Shown here piece by piece: positions 1-7,126 of a stretch of 29,298 nt of DNA; positions within the stretch are counted from its first letter, which is position 1, and each line of letters starts with the position of its first letter. Below the pieces are notes generated by a model, which saw only the letters and a program-made list of their open reading frames with translations, was not told the DNA's origin and did not search any database. Both the position numbers and the translations under genes were made by a program. The DNA is taken from contig CAZYLK010000064.1 in assembly GCA_964648365.1 (NCBI GenBank), positions 1 through 29,298 of the forward strand. The letters are read 5' to 3'. The DNA comes from SURF-32 sp964648365. GTDB taxonomy: Bacteria; Planctomycetota; Phycisphaerae; UBA1845.

Positions 1-113
1 ACCGGTTTTCAACCGGTGATCCGGTGTGGCACCGGTTTTCAACCGGTGATCCGGTGTGGCACCGGTCTTCAACCGGTGATCCAGTGTGGCACCGGTTTTC
101 AACCGGTGGAACC
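1..113. repeat. Tandem 30-bp palindromic repeat, nearly four copies
   Basis: Units start at 1, 31, 61 and 91. The unit is ACCGGTTTTCAACCGGTG followed by ATCCGGTGTGGC; unit 3 has two substitutions and unit 4 diverges after base 108. Each unit contains the imperfect palindrome ACCGGTTTTCAACCGGT. The 30-bp period is a multiple of three, so the array reads through argG as a 10-residue repeat. The plus strand is also open in one frame. The array probably continues left of the window. Confidence 0.95.
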
Positions 114-889
114 CCCGCATGGATGCGGGTGCTCTGGGTGTGACACGGATCCGCCTCGGCGGATCCTTGACTTGCAGCCGGCGATCCATCCGACCCTTCC
201 GCCAGCCCCACCGGGACACCTCGCTCGAAGTCGATCGCCACGAGCTGTCGCTCGCGCGGCCACCGCTCGCGTGGCGCGGTCATCTCATACGCCTCTTCCG
301 GCAGCTCGCCATCGCTGGAGTGTGTCTCTCCCCCGCCGATCGTCGCACCCCACAATCCCCGATTAACAGAGTAAACCCCCGTCTTCAGCGGGACCGAGAT
401 CCCTCGCTCGCACAGGTATGCGACTTCTGCGTCACGCGAGAGCGCCTGAGCGCGGATCGGCGTCAGAATCTCAAGCCCGGGCGCGACCACCCGATACGCC
501 ACGTCGAACCGGACCTGGTCGTTACCCGCACCGGTCGACCCGTGCGCGATCGCGTCGGCGCCGATCTCGATCGCACACGCGGCCGTGCGCCTGGCCTGGG
601 CCACCCGCTCGGCAGAGACGCACAGCGGGTACACGTCGCCGCGCAACGCATTCGCGTAGATCAGATACCGCAGAAAGTCGTGGAACAACTCCGGCCGTGC
701 GTCGATCGTCACATGCGCCGCCACGCCCAGCGAGCGCGCTCGCGCTTCGATCGCCGCCCGTTCGTCAGCCGAGAACCCGCCGGTATCGACCGTCACGGTG
801 TGTACGTCGAAGCCCTGCTCGCGCAGCCAGACGGCACAGTAGGATGTATCCAGTCCCCCGGAAAACGCGAGGACCACTTTGCGTCGCAT
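1..889 (-). CDS. argG: Argininosuccinate synthase, N-terminal part, with in-frame repeat insert (runs off left edge)
   Basis: Cytoplasmic enzyme joining citrulline and aspartate with ATP, the penultimate step of arginine synthesis. The ATG is at 889-887 and the frame stays open to base 2, giving about 296 residues of a family usually near 400. The N-terminus has the N-type ATP pyrophosphatase loop (AFSGGLDTS, about residues 8-16), followed by recognisable family blocks: STGAGNDQVRFD, then NRGLWGATIGGGETH, then a segment ending GVPVGLAEG near residue 232. After this, where homologs go on with a helix (LSPVELI-like), the frame instead encodes a low-complexity stretch and then 10-residue repeats PVENRCHTGS up to the window edge. 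It lies 76 bp after argR on the same strand, so an argRG operon is likely. Identity is secure. Whether the gene is intact depends on sequence left of the window. Confidence 0.9.
   Translation of the reverse strand, partial: MRRKVVLAFSGGLDTSYCAVWLREQGFDVHTVTVDTGGFSADERAAIEARARSLGVAAHVTIDARPELFHDFLRYLIYANALRGDVYPLCVSAERVAQARRTAACAIEIGADAIAHGSTGAGNDQVRFDVAYRVVAPGLEILTPIRAQALSRDAEVAYLCERGISVPLKTGVYSVNRGLWGATIGGGETHSSDGELPEEAYEMTAPRERWPRERQLVAIDFERGVPVGLAEGSDGSPAASQGSAEADPCHTQSTRIHAGVPPVENRCHTGSPVEDRCHTGSPVENRCHTGSPVENR
114..166. repeat. Two short perfect hairpins next to the repeat array
   Basis: CCCGCAT-GG-ATGCGGG occupies 114-129 (7-bp stem) and GGATCCGCC-TC-GGCGGATCC occupies 147-166 (9-bp stem). 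Both lie in the argG segment that has no counterpart in the family, so they probably belong to the same inserted element as the 30-bp array. They could equally be separate palindromic elements stacked at one target. Confidence 0.8.
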
Positions 890-965
890 CACCTGATCCC
901 TGTCACCGCGGCGTGCCAGTCCCGACGAAGTCTGCTCGGCCGGTCCGGGCTACGCTACCGCCTCG

Positions 966-1424
966 CTACGCCCCGCGCCCGCCGATCCACGTCCGCAGCT
1001 TGCCGAACAAGCGCCCCTGATCGGTACGACTGCGTACCGCAATGAAAATCGTGTCGTCCCCCGCGAGCGTTCCGACCGCCTCGGGCAGATCGCGTTCATC
1101 CAGGGCGGCCGCCACGGAGTTCGCGCATCCGGTCTGCGTACGGATCACGATCAGATTGGCCCCGACCGGCTCCGTCGCTGTGACTAATTCAAAACGCGGA
1201 TCCGCGGCGGCGCCGACACCGCCGACCCCCGGCGCTCCCGACTCGGCGTACCGGCCGTTGAGCTTGACGATGCCGAGTTCGCGGAGATCGCGGCTGACGC
1301 TCGCTTGAGTCACATCCAGGCCCATGCCCGTCAGGATGCGGACGAAGTCTCCCTGACTGGCGACCCGCCGCTCGCGGAGCACCTTGAGCAGCATCTCCTG
1401 TCGGATTCGCTTTTTTTCGAACAC
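966..1424 (-). CDS. argR: Arginine repressor ArgR
   Basis: DNA-binding regulator that represses arginine genes when arginine is bound; the family forms hexamers. The N-terminal winged helix-turn-helix holds QASVSRDLRELG. The C-terminal arginine-binding and oligomerisation domain holds TGCANSVAAALDE and GTLAGDDTIF, the characteristic ArgR signatures. Length is about 152 residues, normal for the family. Two GTG starts are possible, at 1430 and 1424. The start at 1424 is preferred because GGAG (complement of 1430-1433) lies 5 bases before it, while for the 1430 start the Shine-Dalgarno would touch the start codon. It is followed by argG and preceded by a promoter overlapped by an ARG-box-like site, suggesting autoregulation. 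Confidence 0.93.
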   Translation of the reverse strand: MFEKKRIRQEMLLKVLRERRVASQGDFVRILTGMGLDVTQASVSRDLRELGIVKLNGRYAESGAPGVGGVGAAADPRFELVTATEPVGANLIVIRTQTGCANSVAAALDERDLPEAVGTLAGDDTIFIAVRSRTDQGRLFGKLRTWIGGRGA

Positions 1425-1451
1425 AGCCACTCCGTATCAATCGGTCGCCTC

Positions 1452-1465
1452 TGCATCTTTATTCA
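1452..1465. promoter_or_regulatory. ARG-box-like operator
   Basis: The core reads TGCAT-CTTT-ATTCA. The known ARG box core is TGAAT-N4-ATTCA with an A/T-rich middle, so the right half is exact and the left half has one mismatch. It lies 28 bp upstream of the preferred argR start and covers the predicted -10 box, the expected position for ArgR autorepression. Binding is inferred. Confidence 0.65.
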
Positions 1466-1484
1466 ATTGCGGCTCGGCTGTCAA
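1456..1484 (-). promoter_or_regulatory. Promoter of argR(-argG)
   Basis: On the minus strand a perfect -35 TTGACA (complement of 1479-1484) is followed by a 17-base spacer and a weak -10 TAAAGA (complement of 1456-1461). The ARG-box-like site overlies the -10. Confidence 0.6.
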
Positions 1485-1671
1485 GTCCACCCTCGCGGAT
1501 TCTCCTCCTGCGATCTACCGCTGGCGGTCGGGCACCGAATCACCCGCCCGTGCCATGGGTCTCTTGATTCGGGGGCTCGGATGCACCAACGTGGTTGGAC
1601 CGGGCGGCCGGGCGGCCGGCCTCTGCGCGGCCGTCGACGGAACCTCGTCGAACCTCAGTCTGGGATCTGGC

Positions 1672-2325
1672 ATGGACTTCGGCGTCATATTCGACCTGGA
1701 CGGCACGCTGGCGGATACCCTCCAGGATATCACCGCCGGCGTGAACTACGCGGTGGACGCCGCCGGCGACGCGCTGTTCACTCAGGATCAGGTACGGGCC
1801 TGGGTCGGGGACGGCATCCATGACCTGATCGTTCGCGCCTCCCGCCGCGAGGATGAGGAGTGGGTGGCGGGGTGCGTCGCTCGCTTTCGCGATCACGCCC
1901 GGGAGCATTGCCTCGATCACACGCGGCTTTACCCCGGCTGGACCGAGGCGCTGGCCGAGCTGCGACACGGCGAAGTGCCGATGGCGGTTCTGTCGAATAA
2001 GCCAGACGCCGTGACGGGCAGAATCTGCGAGGCGCTCATCGAACCGGGGATCCTGCGTCACGTCGAGGGGCAACGCGACGGCTATCCGAGGAAGCCCGAT
2101 CCCACCCGGGCGCTGGCGATCGCAGGGATCCTTGGACGCGACCCGGCGCAGATGCTGATCGTCGGCGATTCCGAAAACGACGTCCGCACGGCGCAGGCGG
2201 CGGGTTTCCAATTCGTGGGAGTCGGTTGGGGGTTCCGGACCGTCGCCCAGCTACGGGCGTGGGGCGTTACCACGATCATTGACCACCCCAGCGAGGTGGC
2301 GGCGTGGCTGAGGAGTCGGACGTAG
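1672..2325 (+). CDS. HAD-superfamily phosphatase, phosphoglycolate phosphatase-like
   Basis: Cytoplasmic hydrolase of 217 residues. Motif I is FDLDGT with nucleophile Asp8 and acid/base Asp10; motif II is VLSNK; the conserved Lys is in RKPDP; motif IV is VGDSENDV. An alpha-helical cap lies between motifs I and II, as in the Gph/PGP branch, which clears 2-phosphoglycolate. Substrate is inferred only from this resemblance, since many HAD enzymes share the layout. The ATG at 1672 is chosen because DLDGT motifs sit at the N-terminus; the open frame upstream has no matching sequence. The end overlaps the next gene by 22 bp, implying translational coupling. Confidence 0.85.
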   Translation: MDFGVIFDLDGTLADTLQDITAGVNYAVDAAGDALFTQDQVRAWVGDGIHDLIVRASRREDEEWVAGCVARFRDHAREHCLDHTRLYPGWTEALAELRHGEVPMAVLSNKPDAVTGRICEALIEPGILRHVEGQRDGYPRKPDPTRALAIAGILGRDPAQMLIVGDSENDVRTAQAAGFQFVGVGWGFRTVAQLRAWGVTTIIDHPSEVAAWLRSRT

Positions 2326-4229
2326 CGCCCGTGCCCAGATCTCTCTCCATCACGGCGTGGCTGCTCGGGCTTTTCGCGGTGTGCATCGTCGTCGCGGCGA
2401 TGGACGGCTTCGTCGTCAACGCGGTTAATTACAACCTCGAACCATTGAACGTGCCGCGCCGCATCGGGCCATACGTTCCCCATGCGTTGACGTTGCTGCT
2501 GATCGGATGGCTGCTGGCGCGGCGATTGGCTCCGCGCCCGGCGGACCTCATTGGCGGCCCCGGACTGACACCCCGTCATTCGCTCCTCGCGTCCGCCGCG
2601 CCGCTGCTGCTGCCGGCGGTCCTGGCCGTGCCGGTCTGGCTGGCGACTTCGCCCGGCTACGGGCCGTTGTGCCTGGTCATCATCGCGCTGAGCTGCGCGG
2701 TCGACCGGCTGGGCGACGGCCTGCGCCCGATGCGCGGGCTTGATCGACTGGGCACCTACGCGCCCGCGGTGCTGCTGCTGGCGATCGCAGCGGCGACGGT
2801 CTGGCACACGATGGGCCAGATCACCTTCTGGCGCCACTTCATGCTGGGATACGCCGACTTCGGGTTCTTCACCACCGAACTGGAAAACTGCCTGCCGTGG
2901 AAGGACGTCGGCCCGCTTCGCTTCGCCGACACGCGGATGGGCTACCACGCCGTGTTCATGTTCTACGCCCTGGCGCCGCTCTACGCCGTCTTTCGGTCGC
3001 CGATGTTCCTGATGGTCATGTCCACGCTGCTGCTCAACGCGGCTGCGATGCCCTTTTACCAGTTGGCGTGGCGCCGCAGCGGCTCGTCGGCCATCGGGCT
3101 GATTGTGGCGGCGGCGTGGCTGCTTCTCCCGTCGCTCACGCGGCTGCCCTACTCGAACACCTACGGGTTCCAGTCGATCTATCTGGCCGTCCCGTGGCTG
3201 GCGTGGTGTTTCAGCGCGGCACTCGCGGGGCGCTGGCGGACGTCGCATCTGTGCCTGGCCGCGGCGCTGCTGTGCGAGGAGACCGTCTGCGGCGTCGCCT
3301 TCGGCTGGGGCGCATACTTGTTGCTCTTCGGCGGGCGCCGCCGCGACGGCCTTATCATCGTGGTCGGCTCGCTGCTGTACCTGGCGCTGTGTACGGAGGT
3401 CATTATCCCCTACTTTGCTGCGGAGGGGACGTATACACGCAAGCAACTGTTCGGCGAGGGCTTTTCGCTTCAGGTCGCGGTCGAACGTCTGCTGACGCGC
3501 GAGCGAGCGCTTTATTACCTGCTGGCGCTGGCCACGCCGATCGCGGCAGGGTTGTACCACGGGAGGCGACTGGCGATCGCGGCCGTCCCGACCCTGGCGC
3601 TCGTGCTGCTGATGGAGAACGCGGACTACCTGAGCCTGAAAGGGTGGCACCACTCCACGATCCTGGTCGTGCTCTTCACCGCGGCGGTCTGCGGGACGAC
3701 AGGCGATCGCACGGCGGCGGTCGCCGCTGCCCCATCCTCCGATGCAGGTGCTCCCCCAGATGCACCGTCTAAACAGGCGGCTTCGCCGTCGTGCGGGCCG
3801 GTCATCGGGTTGCTGCTGGGGGCGTTGTGGATGCACTGGCTGCTCGGGGCGTCGCCTATCACGCAGTCCTGGCGCGTCCACGCGGCGACCGTTCTGTTCG
3901 ATCAGCCCGACCCACGAATGCCGGTGGTCGAGGAGATCCGGACACGGTTCTCTCCCGAGGGCTACATGGTCATCGCGACGGAACGGATGGCGGCGCACTT
4001 CACCGACTACCGGATCGTCCAGCCGGCGGGACGCGATATCCGCTTCGACAGCCTCCCGGCAGCTCGCTTCCTGATTGTCTTCGATCACTCCGACGCGTGG
4101 TCGCCGCTTAACAACCCGGCCACGCCCGTTGAGGATCGCGGTGACGCCTGGCTGAATCGGGCCAGAGCCGCCGGCTTCACGCCCGTCCTGCGCCGCGGAG
4201 CAATCGAGGTTCTGGTGAAACGCCCGTAA
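2304..4229 (+). CDS. DUF2079-like polytopic membrane protein (predicted GT-C-type)
   Basis: A 641-residue protein with roughly ten or more hydrophobic segments (for example around residues 17-37, 62-75 and 95-115). The block DFGFFTTELENC, followed about 30 residues later by GYHAVFMFYALAPLYAVFRSP, matches the pattern of DUF2079 membrane proteins, which resemble GT-C glycosyltransferases using lipid-linked sugars. EETVCGVAFGWGAYLLLFG fits a later conserved membrane segment. The last 130 residues are soluble and may face the periplasm. The start is GTG at 2304, with GAGG just upstream inside the preceding phosphatase gene; GTG at 2331 is an alternative. A proline/alanine/serine-rich loop falls near residues 475-495. 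Donor and acceptor cannot be told from sequence. Confidence 0.75.
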   Translation: MAEESDVAPVPRSLSITAWLLGLFAVCIVVAAMDGFVVNAVNYNLEPLNVPRRIGPYVPHALTLLLIGWLLARRLAPRPADLIGGPGLTPRHSLLASAAPLLLPAVLAVPVWLATSPGYGPLCLVIIALSCAVDRLGDGLRPMRGLDRLGTYAPAVLLLAIAAATVWHTMGQITFWRHFMLGYADFGFFTTELENCLPWKDVGPLRFADTRMGYHAVFMFYALAPLYAVFRSPMFLMVMSTLLLNAAAMPFYQLAWRRSGSSAIGLIVAAAWLLLPSLTRLPYSNTYGFQSIYLAVPWLAWCFSAALAGRWRTSHLCLAAALLCEETVCGVAFGWGAYLLLFGGRRRDGLIIVVGSLLYLALCTEVIIPYFAAEGTYTRKQLFGEGFSLQVAVERLLTRERALYYLLALATPIAAGLYHGRRLAIAAVPTLALVLLMENADYLSLKGWHHSTILVVLFTAAVCGTTGDRTAAVAAAPSSDAGAPPDAPSKQAASPSCGPVIGLLLGALWMHWLLGASPITQSWRVHAATVLFDQPDPRMPVVEEIRTRFSPEGYMVIATERMAAHFTDYRIVQPAGRDIRFDSLPAARFLIVFDHSDAWSPLNNPATPVEDRGDAWLNRARAAGFTPVLRRGAIEVLVKRP

Positions 4230-4370
4230 CTCGGGCTCCGCGCGCACCCGCTGAATCTCGGGTCGCCCGCGCGACGGCCGCCTCCCCGACACGCGGCGCC
4301 GGAAATACGTCCGATAAAATACATCATCCTTGGCACAAATCGGCATACACTTCCGATTCGCCGCCATGCT

Positions 4371-4399
4371 TTGCACAGACATCATTTCTGAACTATGCT
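4371..4399 (+). promoter_or_regulatory. Promoter upstream of the marR-type gene
   Basis: TTGCAC (4371-4376), a 17-base spacer, and TATGCT (4394-4399) form a good sigma-70-type promoter about 70 bp upstream of the TTG start at 4469. The segment 4230-4370 shows nothing else recognisable. Confidence 0.6.
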
Positions 4400-4468
4400 T
4401 GTGATCGGCCGTCCGCAAACGCCCCGTTTCAGCGGGCGCGCGGTGAGATTCCCGGAGTTTGAGACACT

Positions 4469-5068
4469 TTGCACAACCTGCTGAGCATAGAAGACCGGAT
4501 CATGGCGGCCATCCGTCGCATCATCCGCGCCGTCGATCTGCATTCCCGACAACTGTTCGAGAAACACGGACTGACCGGTCCGCAACTGGCGGCACTCCGC
4601 GAGGCGGCCCGTCACGGCAATGTCACCGTTGCGCCGCTCGCGCGGGCGCTGCACATCAGCCAGCCGACCCTTACGGGGATCCTCGACCGTCTCGAGCGGC
4701 GCGGCCTGGTGACGCGCACCCGCGACGGGGTCGACCGGCGTACGGTTCGGATTTCCGTGACCCATGCCGGCCATGAACTGCTCGCCAGCACGCCGCACCC
4801 GTTGCAGGAGCGATTCCGCCAGGAGTTGACCCGGCTGCACGATTGGGAGCAGACTCAGACCCTCTCCACGCTTCAGCGAATCGCAGAGATGATGGAGGCG
4901 GAATCGCTCGACGCTTCGCCGTTGCTGACCTCCGGTGCGCTGGACGCCCCGGATGACGCGAGCGCGAAGGCGGACGCCGGCACCATGGCGCCAGACGAAC
5001 CGATGCCCGATTCCCCGGTTGAGCCGGGGCTGGATCCGACACCTGCGCAGGAGGCACCTCAGCTATGA
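4469..5068 (+). CDS. MarR-family transcriptional regulator with acidic tail
   Basis: A 199-residue protein. Residues about 30-110 form a MarR winged helix-turn-helix: LTGPQLAALREAARHG, then LARALHISQPTLTGILDRLERRGLV, then the wing RTRDGVDRRTVRISVT. These regulators bind DNA as dimers and often respond to small ligands. The TTG start at 4469 keeps the usual N-terminal helix; ATG at 4502 would remove about 11 residues of it. After residue 145 there is a 50-residue Asp/Pro/Ala-rich tail not usual for MarR proteins. The stop overlaps the start of the methyltransferase gene by 4 bp (ATGA), so the two are almost certainly co-translated. Its targets may include its own promoter at 4371-4399. Confidence 0.85.
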   Translation: MHNLLSIEDRIMAAIRRIIRAVDLHSRQLFEKHGLTGPQLAALREAARHGNVTVAPLARALHISQPTLTGILDRLERRGLVTRTRDGVDRRTVRISVTHAGHELLASTPHPLQERFRQELTRLHDWEQTQTLSTLQRIAEMMEAESLDASPLLTSGALDAPDDASAKADAGTMAPDEPMPDSPVEPGLDPTPAQEAPQL

Positions 5069-5871
5069 GCACCCAACCCAGCATTATCCCCGACGACGAC
5101 TCGATTCCCGGAGAAGACGATCTGCTCGTCGCGTTGCCTGAGCCCGGCATTTCGCTCTCGCAGGACGCCGAGTGGTGCGTCGTGGAAGTGGACGGCGAAT
5201 GGCGACGCGTCCGGTTTCACGACTATGAAACGATTTTCTCCGTCCCGGGTCTTTACGAAAAGGTGATCTACGAAATCCTGCATTGCCGGTCCCCCCGCGT
5301 TGTTCAGCAGATGATTCTGGAGGCGCTGCCGAAAGCCGGTTTCGCACCGGCGGACCTGCGCGTGCTCGACGTGGGCGCCGGCAACGGCATGGTGGCAGAA
5401 GAGCTTTCGGAGGCAGGCGCCGAATTCATCGTCGGCGTAGACATCATCCAGGAGGCCGCCGACGCCGCTCATCGCGACCGCCCCGGACTGTACCACGCCT
5501 ACCACGTGCTCGATCTGACCGACCTGAGCGCAACGCAACAAAGGAAGCTGGAGGAATATCGGTTCAACTGCCTGGCCTGCGTGGCCGCGCTCGGCTTTGG
5601 AGACATCCCAGCGGCGGCGTTTGCCTCGGCCTACAACCTGATTCAGCCCGGCGGCCTCATCGCGTTCAACATCAAGCAGGACTTCCTCACCGACGGCGAT
5701 GACTCCGGCTTCTCCCGTCTGATCAGCCGGATGACTCGGGACGGCATCCTGGGCCTCTGGAACCGACAACGCTATCCCCACCGCCTCGGCACCGACCGCG
5801 AAGCGATCTACTACGTCGCCGTCTGCGGACGGAAAACGCGCGACATCCCGGATGAGTGGATCGCGTCGTAA
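5065..5871 (+). CDS. Class I SAM-dependent methyltransferase
   Basis: A 268-residue cytoplasmic protein. SAM-binding motif I is VLDVGAGNGM (residues about 100-109), followed by an acidic strand end in FIVGVDIIQ and a post-I region with QPGGLIAFNIK. The first 95 residues are an extra N-terminal domain (WCVVEVDGEWRRVRFHDYE and GLYEKVIYEILHCRSP) seen in a group of uncharacterised methyltransferases; its Cys and aromatic residues could bind substrate. The ATG at 5065 overlaps the preceding MarR stop by 4 bp. Substrate is unknown. The coupling to a MarR regulator suggests a ligand-induced detoxification or modification step, which is inference. Confidence 0.8.
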   Translation: MSTQPSIIPDDDSIPGEDDLLVALPEPGISLSQDAEWCVVEVDGEWRRVRFHDYETIFSVPGLYEKVIYEILHCRSPRVVQQMILEALPKAGFAPADLRVLDVGAGNGMVAEELSEAGAEFIVGVDIIQEAADAAHRDRPGLYHAYHVLDLTDLSATQQRKLEEYRFNCLACVAALGFGDIPAAAFASAYNLIQPGGLIAFNIKQDFLTDGDDSGFSRLISRMTRDGILGLWNRQRYPHRLGTDREAIYYVAVCGRKTRDIPDEWIAS

Positions 5872-6398
5872 GCCCCATCGCAGCCATCGCGCGTGCCTCC
5901 CGCAAGTCAGTTGGGCCCGGTGAACGCCTTCTGGAGACGCCCAAAGTCATCGAGGTCCACGTCGCCGTCGCCGTCCAGATCCCCGGGGACGGGGTCTGGG
6001 CGGGGAACGGGCGGCGGGCAGAACGGCACCGCCAGCTTGTTGCCGCCGCCGTCGACGTAGTCGCCATAGATGTCATCCGGCGTGTTCAAGCAGAAGACGG
6101 TGTTGATCACCGTCGGGATACTCAGGCCACCCTCGTTGCGGATCCCACCGCCACATCCAGATCAAGTGGGCCTGGCGTGCGCGGCGGTGAGCGGGTTCCG
6201 GCGAGCATCTCACGGACCCGCTCGCGGAGCTCCCCTTCGGCGGGTGCGACGGGTGAACGTATCCAAGTGCGATCCGGTGCACCCTGCTAGAGGTTTTGTA
6301 ACTCATTGTGGACAATCAGGTTATCTCGGTTCCGTTGCCATACAAATTGGGCTTGAGTCGCGATTGCGTGTACGGTAGGGTCCGTCACCGTTACTGCT
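5872..6398. other. Gene-poor interval
   Basis: Between the methyltransferase and the first ECF sigma gene. It holds the minus-strand exoprotein remnant at 5907-6160 and otherwise nothing convincingly coding. A weak TTGAGT-N17-TAGGGT (6353-6381) could serve the sigma gene. Confidence 0.6.
5907..6160 (-). pseudogene. Remnant C-terminus of a beta-helix exoprotein with dockerin-like tail
   Basis: The minus strand encodes about 84 residues after a TGA. The first part (GGGIRNEGG, SIPTVINTVFCLN, PDDIYGDYVDGGGN) has the pattern of the last turns of planctomycete parallel beta-helix proteins, where GGG(I/M)xN and PTVxNC rungs end in 'TPDxIxGxYxDGGGN'. It is followed by a Pro-rich linker and a single dockerin-like calcium motif, DLDGDGDVDLDDFGRLQKAF. 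There is no signal peptide, no adequate start and no upstream rungs in any frame, so this looks like the tail of a gene whose 5' part has been lost. The alternative is a very small gene from GTG at 6110. Confidence 0.6.
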
Positions 6399-7064
6399 GT
6401 GCCGAGGTCGGACCCCAGCTTGCGTGAGCGCGCGCACAATCCGAGCGACCAGGATACCGACGCCGATCTGCAGGCGGCGCAGGCGGGTGACATCGCGGCC
6501 CTCGAGCGTGCGCTGGAACGTGCGGGGCTGGAGGTTCGCCGGAAGTTGTCGATTCAGGACAAGTGGCGACCGCACCTGGAAGCAGACGACGTGATGCAGG
6601 TGACCTACATGGAGGCATTCACGCGCTTCGATCGATTCGTGGGCAACAGCTTCAGCGCCTTCGTAACCTGGCTGCGTCACATCGCGCGGAATAACCTGAT
6701 CGACGCGATCCGCGAACTCGAGCGTCAGAAACGCCCTCAACCCCAGCACCGCATCACGACCCCGCTGAACTCGGACGACTCCTACACGTCGCTCTGTGCC
6801 GTGCTGGGGTTCACGACCACCACGCCCAGCCGAGCGGTCGCGGCCAAGGAACTGCGCAGCACGGTCGACCAGGCGCTGGCGAGAATGCCGGCTCACTACG
6901 CGGACGCAATACGCCTCTTCGATCTGCAGGGTCGAACCGGCGAGGAGGCCGCTCGCGAACTGGGCCTGTCTCGCAGCGCGGCGTTTATGCTCCGGGCGCG
7001 CGCTCGAGATCATCTGCGGGAGCTGCTGGGCCCGGCGTCGCAGTTCCTCAGCGATTATCGTTGA
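6399..7064 (+). CDS. ECF-type RNA polymerase sigma factor
   Basis: A 221-residue protein. Region 2 includes LEADDVMQVTYMEAFTRF (about residues 61-78) and FVTWLRHIARNNLIDAIRELER, and region 4 includes ARMPAHYADAIRLFDLQGRTGEEAARELGLSRSA with its helix-turn-helix. This is the sigma-70 region 2 plus 4 architecture of extracytoplasmic-function factors. The GTG start at 6399 has no clear Shine-Dalgarno. A Ser/Thr kinase gene begins 62 bp downstream, the pairing typical of planctomycetes, where kinase signalling is thought to control the sigma factor. No anti-sigma factor gene is seen. The closely following kinase gene suggests one operon. Confidence 0.88.
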   Translation: MPRSDPSLRERAHNPSDQDTDADLQAAQAGDIAALERALERAGLEVRRKLSIQDKWRPHLEADDVMQVTYMEAFTRFDRFVGNSFSAFVTWLRHIARNNLIDAIRELERQKRPQPQHRITTPLNSDDSYTSLCAVLGFTTTTPSRAVAAKELRSTVDQALARMPAHYADAIRLFDLQGRTGEEAARELGLSRSAAFMLRARARDHLRELLGPASQFLSDYR

Positions 7065-7126
7065 CGCGCCGGCCTCATTTGACGCTTATGGACTTGAGGA
7101 TCCGACGCACTTACTCCGGAGCTGTG

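Noticed and set aside
1..113. CRISPR-like array
   Set aside because: Units abut with an identical 30-bp period and no unique spacers; no cas genes are present.
16..1045. Plus-strand open frames over argG and argR (116, 319 and 200 aa)
   Set aside because: They are antisense shadows in GC-rich DNA; the minus strand carries clear ArgG and ArgR motifs.
2082..4418. Long minus-strand open frame (778 codons)
   Set aside because: Antisense to the phosphatase and DUF2079-like genes; Arg/Gln-rich with no motif, typical of a mirror frame.
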